Below, piece after piece: positions 17,919 to 26,241 of a DNA stretch of 64,000 bases (position 1 is its first letter; each line of letters starts with the position of its first letter). The position numbers and the translations under genes were made by a program. Source of the DNA: JBKPNX01 sp046732855 (GTDB lineage Bacteria; Pseudomonadota; Alphaproteobacteria; Geminicoccales; Geminicoccaceae); contig JBKPNX010000110.1 in assembly GCA_046732855.1 (NCBI GenBank), positions 1 to 64,000 of the forward strand, given 5' to 3'. Below the pieces are notes generated by a model. The model ran no database searches and was not told the origin of the DNA. It was given only the letters and a program-made list of their open reading frames with translations.

Positions 17919-19014
17919 GCTCGAGCCGCGGCGCGAGCCGGCGCGCGGCCTCGTCTGGCTGACCCCGCTGATCGCGGTCGCGCTCACGGTGGCGACCGGG
18001 TTCGTGCTGTTCACGCTGCTGGGCTATGACCCATTCGCGGCCCTCTACCACTTCTTCGTCTCGCCGGTGTTGTCGATCTACGGCCTGGCCGAGCTCGCGA
18101 TCAAGGCGACGCCCCTGGTCCTGATCGGCATCGGTCTCGCGATCGGCTTTCGGGCGGGCGTATGGAACATCGGCGCCGAAGGGCAGCTCACCATCGGCGC
18201 GATCGCCGGCGGCGGCCTCGCGCTCTGGGCCTGGGAGCAGCAAGGCGGCTGGGTGCTCCCGGCGATGTGCTTCGCCGCCATCCTGGGCGGCATGGCGTAT
18301 GCCGCGATCCCGGCCTTCCTCAAGACCCGCTTCGAGGTCAACGAGATCCTGACCAGCCTGATGCTGACCTATGTCGCCACCCTGTTCCTCAGCCTGCTGG
18401 TCTACGGCCCGTGGAAGGACCCGGACGGCTACGGCTTTCCGGAAAGCCGCATGTTCTCGCCCTCGGCCACGCTGCAGGTGCTGCTGAGCGGCACGCGCCT
18501 GCATGTCGGGGCGCTGGTCGCCCTGCTCGTCGTGCTTGCCGGCTGGGTGCTGATGAGCCGTACCATCATCGGCTTTGAGGTCAAGGTAGTCGGCCAGGCC
18601 CCGGCGGCGGCGCGGTTTGCCGGGTTCAGCCGCGCCCGCATGATCTGGTTCTGTCTGCTGCTCAGCGGCGGTCTCGCCGGTCTTGCCGGCCTGTTCGAGG
18701 TCGCCGGGCCGATCGGCCAGCTCGTCCCGGTGATCTCGCCGGGTTACGGCTTCACCGCGATCATCGTCGCGTTCCTTGGCCGCCTGCATCCCTTGGGCGT
18801 GCTGATCGCCGGCTTGGTCATGGCGCTGTCCTATCTCGGCGGGGAGAACGTGCAAATTACGGTCGGGCTGCCACAGGCCGTGACCGGCGTGTTCCAGGGC
18901 ATGCTCTTGTTTTTCCTGCTCGCGTGCGACGTCCTGGTCCGCTATCGCATCCGCTTCGGCGCGGCCCGGCAGCCTCTTCCGCAGAAGATCCGCGAGGAGG
19001 CGCGCGCGACATGA
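17908..19014 (+). CDS. Nucleoside-type ABC transporter permease 1 (YufP/NupB-like)
   Basis: A 368-residue inner-membrane permease of the BPD_transp_2 (branched-chain/ribose/nucleoside) class with about nine to ten membrane helices. The family hallmark GVWNIGAEGQLTIGAIAGGG lies near residue 90 and the coupling region EVKVVGQAPAAARFAG near residue 230. It overlaps the ATPase gene by 11 bases and its TGA overlaps the next ATG (ATGA), so the three genes are translationally coupled. Confidence 0.92.
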   Translation: MLPRLEPRREPARGLVWLTPLIAVALTVATGFVLFTLLGYDPFAALYHFFVSPVLSIYGLAELAIKATPLVLIGIGLAIGFRAGVWNIGAEGQLTIGAIAGGGLALWAWEQQGGWVLPAMCFAAILGGMAYAAIPAFLKTRFEVNEILTSLMLTYVATLFLSLLVYGPWKDPDGYGFPESRMFSPSATLQVLLSGTRLHVGALVALLVVLAGWVLMSRTIIGFEVKVVGQAPAAARFAGFSRARMIWFCLLLSGGLAGLAGLFEVAGPIGQLVPVISPGYGFTAIIVAFLGRLHPLGVLIAGLVMALSYLGGENVQITVGLPQAVTGVFQGMLLFFLLACDVLVRYRIRFGAARQPLPQKIREEARAT

Positions 19015-19940
19015 ACCTCGATGCCGGCGTGCTGATCCTGGTGACGGTGATCGGCGCCGCGACGCCGCTCCTGCTCGCGGCGCTCGGCGAGCTGGTGGTC
19101 GAGAAGTCGGGCGTGCTCAACCTCGGCGTCGAGGGCATGATGCTGGCCGGTGCGGTGACCGCGTTCGCCACCGCGATCACCACCGGCAGCAGCGGGCTCG
19201 GCGTCGTCACCGGGGCATTGGCCGGCGCCGCGTTGGCGCTGATCTTCGCCGTGCTGACGATGTCGCTGCTGGCCAACCAGGTAGCGACCGGGCTTGCGCT
19301 TACGATCTTCGGCATCGGGCTCAGCGCCCTGATCGGTTCGGGCTTCGTCGGCACGCCGGCCGAGCGGCTGCCGCGTCTTGCGATCCCTGGCCTGAGCGAT
19401 CTGCCGGTGGTCGGGGCGCTCCTGTTCCGCCACGACTTCCTGGTCTACTTTTCGCTGTTCATGACCGCGGCGGTCGCCTGGTTTCTGACCCGCACCCGGG
19501 CAGGCATGATCGTGCGCGCGATCGGCGAATCCCACGAGGCCGCGCATTCGATCGGCTATCCGGTGATCCGGATCCGCTATCTCACGATCCTGTTCGGCGG
19601 CCTCATGGGCGGTCTCGGCGGGGCGTTCCTGTCGCTGTCCTACACACCGATGTGGGTCGAGGAAATGACCGCGGGGCGCGGCTGGATCGCGCTCGCGCTG
19701 GTCGTGTTCTCGGCCTGGCGACCATGGCGTCTGCTGCTCGGGGCGTACCTGTTCGGCGGCGTCACCATTCTTCAGCTGTACGCGCAGGGCAGCGGCCTGT
19801 TCCATCTTCCGGCGCAGCTGCTGTCGATGTTGCCGTATCTGATGACCATTCTGGTCCTGACCGTGATCTCGGTGGGGCCCTGGAAGGGCTGGCTGGCCGC
19901 GCCGGCCTGCCTCGGCCGGCCGTTTCACCCCGCCGCCTGA
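19011..19940 (+). CDS. Nucleoside-type ABC transporter permease 2 (YufQ/NupC-like)
   Basis: A 309-residue permease with about eight to nine helices. It shows ESG-type motifs of the second subunit: VVEKSGVLNLGVEGMMLAGA near the N-terminus and VRAIGESHEAAHSIGYPV as the ATPase-contact loop. It begins inside the stop of the preceding permease. No BmpA-like periplasmic binding protein is encoded before or after the three genes, so the receptor must be elsewhere. Confidence 0.92.
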   Translation: MNLDAGVLILVTVIGAATPLLLAALGELVVEKSGVLNLGVEGMMLAGAVTAFATAITTGSSGLGVVTGALAGAALALIFAVLTMSLLANQVATGLALTIFGIGLSALIGSGFVGTPAERLPRLAIPGLSDLPVVGALLFRHDFLVYFSLFMTAAVAWFLTRTRAGMIVRAIGESHEAAHSIGYPVIRIRYLTILFGGLMGGLGGAFLSLSYTPMWVEEMTAGRGWIALALVVFSAWRPWRLLLGAYLFGGVTILQLYAQGSGLFHLPAQLLSMLPYLMTILVLTVISVGPWKGWLAAPACLGRPFHPAA

Positions 19941-20009
19941 GCGGATCGAGTAAGGTCCGCGCTTCCATCTGTCGCAGATTCGGCATGTACCGTCCGATCG
20001 GGGCGGGTC

Positions 20010-20408
20010 TCACCATGAGCGGATGACTTCCACGGCAGCGCTCACCCCGGGCACTCGCGCCAGCTTGGCGTCCCGCGTCAGCAGCATCGCGCCGAGGACC
20101 TCGGCCAAGATCAGATAAAGGGCATCGTAGATCGTGGCATGGTCGCGCAGCTCGAACGCGCGCTGCACCAGCGGCAGGTGGGAATGGCGCTCGATGCGCA
20201 TCGTCACGAGATCGGCGAGCGCCGCCTCGGCCGCCACCGATGCCAGCTCGCCGCGCAGCACATGCCGACGAACGACGTGCGCGCCTTCGGCAGCCATGAG
20301 CTCCGGCGCCGCCCACGGCCAACGCTCGCGCGCCAGCCGATCACGCACCACTTCGCCGTGCGCAGAGGCGTCGATCAAGAAATCCACGACCACGGCGGCA
20401 TCGACCAA
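20010..20408 (-). CDS. VapC-like PIN-domain toxin ribonuclease
   Basis: A 132-residue PIN-domain protein. The acidic Mg-binding set is complete: Asp in VDAAVVVDFL, Glu in PELMAAE, Asp in TIYDALYLILAE and Asp in LLTRDAKLA. PIN toxins cleave tRNA or rRNA and are held in check by a cognate antitoxin. The best start is TTG at 20408, 8 bases after the antitoxin stop; an upstream in-frame TGA rules out a longer form. The antitoxin just upstream is frameshifted, so either the toxin is weak or controlled otherwise, or the frameshift is a sequence error. Confidence 0.85.
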   Translation of the reverse strand: MVDAAVVVDFLIDASAHGEVVRDRLARERWPWAAPELMAAEGAHVVRRHVLRGELASVAAEAALADLVTMRIERHSHLPLVQRAFELRDHATIYDALYLILAEVLGAMLLTRDAKLARVPGVSAAVEVIRSW

Positions 20409-20416
20409 CGATCACG

Positions 20417-20643
20417 TCAGCGGCCGCGCAGCTCCCGGATGATCCGGACGCTGTCTTCGGTGAACGGCTTCAATGGTTTACCGCGCCGCACCCGCTCCAT
20501 GAGCTCCTCGAGCGTCGGCCGCTCGGCCAGCTGGGCGACCTCCCGCAGCAGGTCCGCCGAAAGCGTCACGCCTTTGCCGCGCGCACCTTGAGGGCGCGGT
20601 GAATGTCGATGGGCACGTTGCGGATCTGGATCATCTTGGACAT
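20417..20643 (-). pseudogene. FitA/VapB-type antitoxin with single-base frameshift
   Basis: The gene starts MSKMIQIRNVPIDIHRALKV, a ribbon-helix-helix DNA-binding N-terminus of FitA type, and hits a stop after 25 codons. The remainder continues in another frame: KGVTLSADLLREVAQLAERP, then TLEELMERVRRGKPLKPF and RIIRELRGR, the toxin-binding half. Adding one base in the AAA run of GCAAAGGCG (near 20570) restores AAKGVTLS and a normal 75-residue antitoxin. It precedes the PIN toxin with the usual tight spacing. The lesion is either a real loss of antitoxin or a homopolymer error. Confidence 0.8.
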
Positions 20644-20885
20644 GTGCCAAGCGTGCTCGCATGCCGTAACGCATGTCAAAAAGCTGAGGAATCCGATGAC
20701 GGGGCTCATCCACCGGCCGACGTGGTCGTGGCGCCAAGTGAGCTTCGTCGGCGGAGCTGGGGCTGAGGCCCGCAGAGCACTCGGCACGCCGCCAAAAAAA
20801 GGACGCTGACGAGTGCAACGGCGATGCGCGGTCGCCGCGGCTGTGCGATGGTGCGCTTCGAGGGCGAACACGCGGGAGGCAGGCC

Positions 20886-21971
20886 ATGAGCATCGCGGCG
20901 GTGCAGGCGGATCACTATCGGATTCCGTTGCCGGTTGCACTGTCGGACTCCACGCACGGCACCATGGAGGCGTTCGAGCTGATCACGGCGCGCGTGCGCG
21001 ACGCCGACGGCGCCGAGGGGCTCGGCTATACCTACACAGTCGGGGCCGGCGGCGGCGCGATCCACAACCTGATCGCGCGCGATCTCGGCCCGGCGCTCAT
21101 GGGCGCCGACGAGACCCAAATCGAGGCGCTCTGGCAAGAGCTGTGGTGGCGGGTGCACTACGTCGGCCGCGGCGGCCTCGCGGTGCACGCGATCTCGGCG
21201 CTCGACACGGCGCTCTGGGACCTCATGGCCAGGCGCCGCGGCCTGCCGCTCTGGCGCCTGCTCGGCGGCCACGACCCGCACGTCGTCGCCTATGCCGGCG
21301 GCATCGATTTGCAGTTCCCGCTCGATAAGCTGCTGCGCCAGACCGAGGACAACCTCGCCAGGGGCTTCCGCGCGATCAAGATGAAGGTCGGCCGCGACCG
21401 GCTCGCCGAGGATGTGACGCGGGTGGCGGCAATGCGCGAGCTGCTCGGGCCGGACCTGCCGCTGATGGTCGATGCCAACATGCGCTGGAGCGCCCATCAG
21501 GCGATCCGCGCGGCGCGCGCGTTCGCCGAGCAGGACGTGTACTGGCTCGAGGAGCCGACCATCCCCGACGACGTGCCGGGCCACGCCCGGATCGTGCGCG
21601 AGGGCGGCCTCCCGGTCGCGGCCGGCGAGAACCTGCACAGCCTCTACGAGTTTCAGGCGCTGATCGCCGCCGCCGGCGTGACCTTCCCCGAGCCGGATCT
21701 GTCCAACTGCGGCGGCGTGTCGGTCTGGCTCAAGGTCGCCCGCCTCGCGGAGGCGGCGAACCTGCCGGTGACCTCGCACGGCGTGCACGACCTGCATGTA
21801 CACCTGCTCGCGGCCGTGCCGAACGCGTCCTATCTCGAGGTGCACGGCTTCGGCCTGGAGCGGTTCATGGCCGAGCCGCTCGCGATCCGGGACGGCAAGG
21901 CGACGGCACCCGAGCGCCCCGGTCACGGCGTGCAGTTGGACTGGGATGAACTCGAGGCATTGCGCGCGTGA
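20886..21971 (+). CDS. Mandelate racemase/muconate lactonizing enzyme family, MR-type
   Basis: A 361-residue enolase-superfamily enzyme with a capping domain (residues 1-125) and a TIM barrel. Catalytic residues of the mandelate-racemase subgroup are all present: KxK at Lys165/Lys167 (IKMKVG), metal ligands Asp196 (VDAN), Glu222 (LEEP) and Glu248 (AGEN), and the Asp271/His298 dyad (EPDLSNCGG, TSHGVHD). Members abstract a proton alpha to a carboxylate; many dehydrate sugar acids. The substrate is not determinable here. The start MSIAAVQ at 20886 follows GGGAGGC. It is divergent from the antitoxin. Confidence 0.92.
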   Translation: MSIAAVQADHYRIPLPVALSDSTHGTMEAFELITARVRDADGAEGLGYTYTVGAGGGAIHNLIARDLGPALMGADETQIEALWQELWWRVHYVGRGGLAVHAISALDTALWDLMARRRGLPLWRLLGGHDPHVVAYAGGIDLQFPLDKLLRQTEDNLARGFRAIKMKVGRDRLAEDVTRVAAMRELLGPDLPLMVDANMRWSAHQAIRAARAFAEQDVYWLEEPTIPDDVPGHARIVREGGLPVAAGENLHSLYEFQALIAAAGVTFPEPDLSNCGGVSVWLKVARLAEAANLPVTSHGVHDLHVHLLAAVPNASYLEVHGFGLERFMAEPLAIRDGKATAPERPGHGVQLDWDELEALRA

Positions 21972-22339
21972 GGGACGCGACGCCTCGCCAGCTCCGTCCC
22001 ACCGCAGCATTGCGTCACCTGGCGGTCCGACGCGTGATGCCTGCCGCAGTACGCACCGGCACGACCGAGATCATGGCGTATCCGGCAGATTTCAAAGCGT
22101 CGCGCGGCCGATGACGTGTGTGGCGAGACGCGGCCTCTCTCAGCGTGACGTTCGACCACACGACGCCGGCGACTAACTTATCGCTCCAGCACCCAGCGCA
22201 CGGCGCGGGCGGCGGCTCGGCGATGTCGGCCTTGGCGGGCCGCGGCGGCTGCGCCGGCCGAACGGTGTTCGCGCCACCCGCGCGCTGTTCTCGAAACGGG
22301 GGGACGGGCGCCGGGTCGCAGACTGGAAGGAGGGTAGCC
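21972..22339. other. Intergenic stretch before UspA
   Basis: About 370 bases with no supported gene on either strand. The last bases carry the strong AAGGAGGG ribosome-binding site of the UspA gene (22327-22334). Confidence 0.5.
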
Positions 22340-23179
22340 ATGGCTTACAAAGACCTGCTGGTCCACCTCGACGACACCCAGGGCTGCGCGGCACGCGTGC
22401 AGGCGGCGGTCGACCTCGCGGCCGCCCACGAGGCCCATCTTACCGCAGTCTACCTCACCGCCGATCCGTCGCCCGCGGTGTTCGCTACCGGTCACGTGCC
22501 TCCGGAGTTCCTCGACGGGCTGCTGCAGCAGGGGCGTGAGCGCGCTGAGACCGCGCTCGCCCGGTTCGCCAGCATTGCCGGGCGCAGCCAGATCTCGTTC
22601 GAGACCCGGGTCGACCGGGTGCTCTACACCGAAGTCACCGACGCGCTCGCCACCCACGCCCGCTACGCCGACCTGGCGATCGTCGGCCAGGCCGATCCCG
22701 ACCATGCCTTCGGGCCGGCCGACCTGCCCGAGGAGGTGACGCTCGGCTCGGGGCGGCCGAGCCTGGTGATCCCCTACATCGGGCCCGCCGCGACGCTCGG
22801 TCAGCGCGTGACGGTCGCCTGGAACGCCGGCCGCGAGGCGGCGCGGGCGGTCAATGACGCACTGCCGATCCTGGCGCGGGCGCAGGCGGTCGACGTGGTC
22901 ACCGTCAACCCCGGCGAAGCCCCGTTCGGCCACGGCGAGGAGCCGGGGGCTGACGTCGCGCTGCATCTCGCCCGCCACGGCGTCAAGGTCGAGGTGCAGC
23001 GTATCGACACGCGCGACCTCGACGTCGCCAACGCGATCCTGTCGCACGTCGCGGACCGCGGCAGCGACCTGCTCGTAATGGGCGCGTACGGTCATTCGCG
23101 CCTGCGCGAGCTCGTGCTCGGCGGGGTTACCCGCACCATCCTGCGTGAGATGACCGTGCCGGTGCTGATCGCGCACTGA
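22340..23179 (+). CDS. Universal stress protein, tandem UspA domains
   Basis: A 279-residue protein: first UspA half from MAYKDLLVHLDDTQGC, second from about residue 153 (RVTVAWNAGREAARAV) with the ATP-binding-type end VMGAYGHSRLRELVLGGVTR and PVLIAH. The G-x2-G-x9-G(S/T) motif in the second half is well kept. AAGGAGGG at 22327-22334 fixes the start. It resembles the UspA at 4003 in architecture but the two are clearly different paralogues. Confidence 0.92.
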   Translation: MAYKDLLVHLDDTQGCAARVQAAVDLAAAHEAHLTAVYLTADPSPAVFATGHVPPEFLDGLLQQGRERAETALARFASIAGRSQISFETRVDRVLYTEVTDALATHARYADLAIVGQADPDHAFGPADLPEEVTLGSGRPSLVIPYIGPAATLGQRVTVAWNAGREAARAVNDALPILARAQAVDVVTVNPGEAPFGHGEEPGADVALHLARHGVKVEVQRIDTRDLDVANAILSHVADRGSDLLVMGAYGHSRLRELVLGGVTRTILREMTVPVLIAH

Positions 23180-23450
23180 TTCGAGACCGGGGTCCGGCTT
23201 ACGGAGGAGGCGGCCCGCCCCGGGCTGGCAGCCGGAATCAGCTTTGCCGGGTGCGCCTGGCGGCCCGGCAGAGCCTGCCGGATCCGGCTGTTCGAAGCAT
23301 GACCCGCCAGCAGCCCACCAGGCTGATGGCCGCAGCCAGCTGCGATCCGGCTGGCGCCCCGTTCAGCGCATCGCCGCCCTGGTCCGACGGGTGAGGGGAC
23401 GTAAATCGGCTCCTCGCCGGGACCCCGGGCCAAGCGCGGCGCTCGCTCGC

Positions 23451-24434
23451 TCACATCAGGCCGACTTCCTTGTAATACTTGGCGGCGCCGGGATGCAGGG
23501 GCGCCGAGAGCGCCTGGGCGACCATCTCCTGCTTCTGCAGCGCGGCAAACGCGGGGTGGAGCTTCTTGAACTCGTCCAGGTGCTCGAACACCGCTTTGGT
23601 CACCTCGTACACCACGTCCTCGGGCACGTCCGCCCGGGTCACCAGCGTCGCCCGGACCCCGAACGTCTCGACGGCCTGATCATTGCCGGGATACATGCCG
23701 CCCGGAATCGTCGCCGTGGCGTAATAAGGGTGCTGCGCGACCAGCTGATCGACTTCCGGGCCAGTGACCGGCACCAGCTTGGCGGCGCACGAGGTGGTCG
23801 CCTCCTGGATCGAGCCGGACGGGTGGCCGACCGTGAACACCATGGCGTCGATCTTGCCGTCGCACAGCGCCTGCGCCTGCTCGGCCGACTTCAGCTCGGA
23901 AACGAGGGCGAAGTCCTTCATGGTCCAGCCCTTGGCAGCCATCAGCACCTCCATGGTCGAGCGCTGGCCCGAGCCGGGGTTGCCGACGTTCACCCGCTTC
24001 CCCTTGAGGTCGTCGAAGGCCGCGATCCCGGAGTCGGCGCGCGCAACCACGGTGAACGGCTCGGCGTGCACCGAGAACAGCGCGCGCAGGCCATCGAACG
24101 CGCCTTGGTCGTGAAAATCCTCGCCCTCGCCCTTGAACGCCTTGTACTGCAGGTCGCTCTGCACGATCGCCATGTCGAGTTCGCCGGCACGCATGGTTTC
24201 GACATTGTACACCGACCCGCCGGTGCTCTCGACCGAGCAGCGGATGCCGTGCCGCTCCCGCTCCCTGCTGACCAGGCGGCAGATCGCGCCGCCGGTCGGG
24301 TAGTAGACCCCGGTGATGCCCCCGGTGCCGATCGTGATGAACTTCTGGTCCTGGGCGGGCGCGGGCTGTCCGGCGGCCAGGGTCGCCCCGGCCAGCAGAG
24401 CCAGTGCGACGCCATGAAGCCATCGAAGGCGCAC
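23451..24434 (-). CDS. TAXI-family TRAP transporter solute-binding protein
   Basis: A 327-residue secreted binding protein with a signal peptide (MRLRWLHGVALALLAGATLAA) and TAXI hallmarks: TIGTGGITGVYYPTGGAICR, STGGSVYNVETMRAGELDMAI and GNPGSGQRSTMEVL. TAXI proteins deliver substrates such as dicarboxylates or glutamate to a fused DctQM-type TRAP permease. No permease gene adjoins it, so the partner is elsewhere. The start is GTG at 24434 with GGGGGAAG upstream. Confidence 0.92.
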   Translation of the reverse strand: MRLRWLHGVALALLAGATLAAGQPAPAQDQKFITIGTGGITGVYYPTGGAICRLVSRERERHGIRCSVESTGGSVYNVETMRAGELDMAIVQSDLQYKAFKGEGEDFHDQGAFDGLRALFSVHAEPFTVVARADSGIAAFDDLKGKRVNVGNPGSGQRSTMEVLMAAKGWTMKDFALVSELKSAEQAQALCDGKIDAMVFTVGHPSGSIQEATTSCAAKLVPVTGPEVDQLVAQHPYYATATIPGGMYPGNDQAVETFGVRATLVTRADVPEDVVYEVTKAVFEHLDEFKKLHPAFAALQKQEMVAQALSAPLHPGAAKYYKEVGLM

Positions 24435-24676
24435 CCGACTTCCCCCGGCTGTGATGGCGGCGACCTTAGCCAGCGCGCGAGGGTCGGGTCAAGGCGTGGT
24501 AAGCCCGCGCAGCGCCTCAGCGCGGCTGCGTGCAACTTGCGTCCAGAATTGGCCAAGTCGAGAGACAGAAACCGCTTCCATGCCATTCCTGCCAATGGTT
24601 TAACGTTGCGACCGTAGTCAAGATCGTCTAAGTATCATGCTCGAAGTGTCGGGTCTCAAGGGAGGAGAATCAGGCG

Positions 24677-25225
24677 ATGGAAGCGCTGAGCAAAAACTGG
24701 GGATGGCTTCTGGCGCTCGGCATCCTCATGATCATCTTGGGCGTATTCGCGATCGGCACGCCGGTGATGGCGACCATCGCGTTCCAGGTGGTGCTCGGCT
24801 GGCTCTTGGTGATCGGCGGCATCGCCGAAGCCATTCATGCCTTCATGGCCCAGAGCTGGCGCGGTTTTCTGTTCGAGCTCCTGAGCGCCATTCTGTACGT
24901 GGTTGTCGGCGTGTTGCTGCTGGTCAATCCGCTACTCGGTGCGGCCGCGCTCACGCTGCTCCTCGCGGTGTTCCTGGTCGTCGAGGGCATCTTCAAGATC
25001 GTCATGGCGCTGCGCGTGCGCGATCACCGCGGCTGGGGCTGGCTGCTCGCGAGCGGCATTCTGTCGTTGATCCTGGGCGCGATGATCTGGGCGCAATGGC
25101 CCGCCTCGGGCCTGTGGGTGATCGGCCTCTTGGTCGGCATCCAGCTGCTGTTCACAGGCTGGTCGCTGGTCATGCTCGCGCTCGCCGCGCGCGCCCACCG
25201 CCAGGCGAGGGTGCCGGCGGTCTGA
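24677..25225 (+). CDS. HdeD-family membrane protein (DUF308)
   Basis: A 182-residue inner-membrane protein with six predicted helices in three repeated pairs (for example WLLALGILMIILGVFAI, LLLAVFLVVEGIFKIVMAL, WLLASGILSLILGAMIW). HdeD proteins are linked to acid resistance at high cell density in E. coli; the mechanism is unknown. GGAGGAG at 24661-24667 supports the start. Confidence 0.88.
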   Translation: MEALSKNWGWLLALGILMIILGVFAIGTPVMATIAFQVVLGWLLVIGGIAEAIHAFMAQSWRGFLFELLSAILYVVVGVLLLVNPLLGAAALTLLLAVFLVVEGIFKIVMALRVRDHRGWGWLLASGILSLILGAMIWAQWPASGLWVIGLLVGIQLLFTGWSLVMLALAARAHRQARVPAV

Positions 25226-25592
25226 CCTCGCGGGGTGGTCGACGCGCGAGCCATCGCGCGCAACCACGGGTCTGCGACATTACTCAGAGTGTATTCCACT
25301 CTAAGGTGCTCTCGACGGCATCATGGACAGTCGGGAGAGGGTCCGGCCAGGGCATCAGGATCCAATTTGACCCTTCCGGTGTTCCGGCGTAGGGACAACC
25401 TGAACGCAAACATGAGGCTCGGCTGAGCTACGTCAAGTTGTCCCTTGTCCCGGCTCTAGCGCTGCGAGATCGTGACTGCCCTGTGACGTCGGCGTGGCGA
25501 CCTTAGGTCCTTACGCCGGCAACTCGGCTAACGCAAACAAGGTCGCTGATCGTCCCTTTTTCGCGCCCCCTCCTCTTTGCTTAAGGTTAGCA
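25226..25592. other. Intergenic stretch with inverted repeat next to the TIR gene
   Basis: About 370 bases with no gene. An imperfect inverted repeat lies at 25391-25445, and base composition becomes visibly richer in A and T towards the TIR gene. No transposase is recognisable. Confidence 0.5.
25391..25445. repeat. Imperfect inverted repeat with inner hairpin
   Basis: Arms AGGGACAACCTGAACG (25391-25406) and CGTCAAGTTGTCCCT (25431-25445) share a perfect 9-bp outer stem, then one mismatch and one bulge. Inside, GCTC (25417) pairs with GAGC (25425). It lacks a T-tract. It could be an end of a lost mobile element or a cruciform regulatory site. Confidence 0.5.
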
Positions 25593-26222
25593 ATGCTCCC
25601 GCGTGTTACACTTCTTACGGAAATCCCGCGCAAGGGCCGCGTGTTCTTCTCCTTTTACCACCAGCAGGACATCTGGCGGGTGAACCAGGTCCGTCAATCC
25701 TGGCGCTATCGCCACGAAAGCGAACGTGAAGCCGAAGGGTTTTATGATGGTAGCATCTGGGAGAGAAGCAAGGCGGCAGGTGACGAGTGGCTCAAGGCGC
25801 TCATCCGGGAGGGTATCATGAACACCTCGGTCACCTGTGTGCTCGCCGGCATCCATACCTATCGGCGACGATGGGTGCGCTAGGAAATCGCGCGGAGCAT
25901 GGTCAAGGGAAATGGATTGCTCACGGTAAATATACACAAGCTCAAGGATCGTTCGGAGGGTCCGAACCCGCTGGACTATATGGGTGTCTATCGAGTGTCT
26001 GATGGACGAATTCTTCTGGCGGATCGTGACGACAGAGGCCAATGGCTTGCCTATGCCGATTACACGCAGGCGGTCGGGCTACCGGCAGGATGGGAACAGC
26101 CCGGAGGCACGACGGTCCTTCCTTTATCGCGCTACGGCCGCGTCTATGAGTATGTCGCGCACATCGGAGCTTCCAACTTCGCAAGCTGGGTGGCAACGGC
26201 GGCTCAGGAGGCGGCCCGTTAA
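25593..26222 (+). pseudogene. ThsB-like TIR-domain protein (MTH538/DUF1863 type) interrupted by an in-frame TAG
   Basis: Codons 1-96 and 98-209 are in the same frame and form one TIR-like domain of the MTH538/ThsB class: RKGRVFFSFYHQQDIWRVNQ, then EREAEGFYDGSIWERSKAAG, then MNTSVTCVLAGIHTYRRRWV. Next comes TAG at 25881-25883, then EIARSMVKGNGLLTVNIHKL and GPNPLDYMGVYR. Homologues keep a Tyr at the interrupted place (WVRYEI), one base from TAG. ThsB proteins sense phage and make a cyclic ADP-ribose signal for ThsA in Thoeris defence; no ThsA is adjacent. Start ATG 25593 follows AAGG. Lower GC than neighbours suggests transfer. Confidence 0.8.
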
Positions 26223-26241
26223 AGCCCCCTCCACCTGAACC

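Noticed and set aside
20566..20580. Programmed frameshift in the antitoxin
   Set aside because: GCAAAGGCG lacks a classical slippery heptamer and no downstream stimulator is evident; a missing base is simpler.
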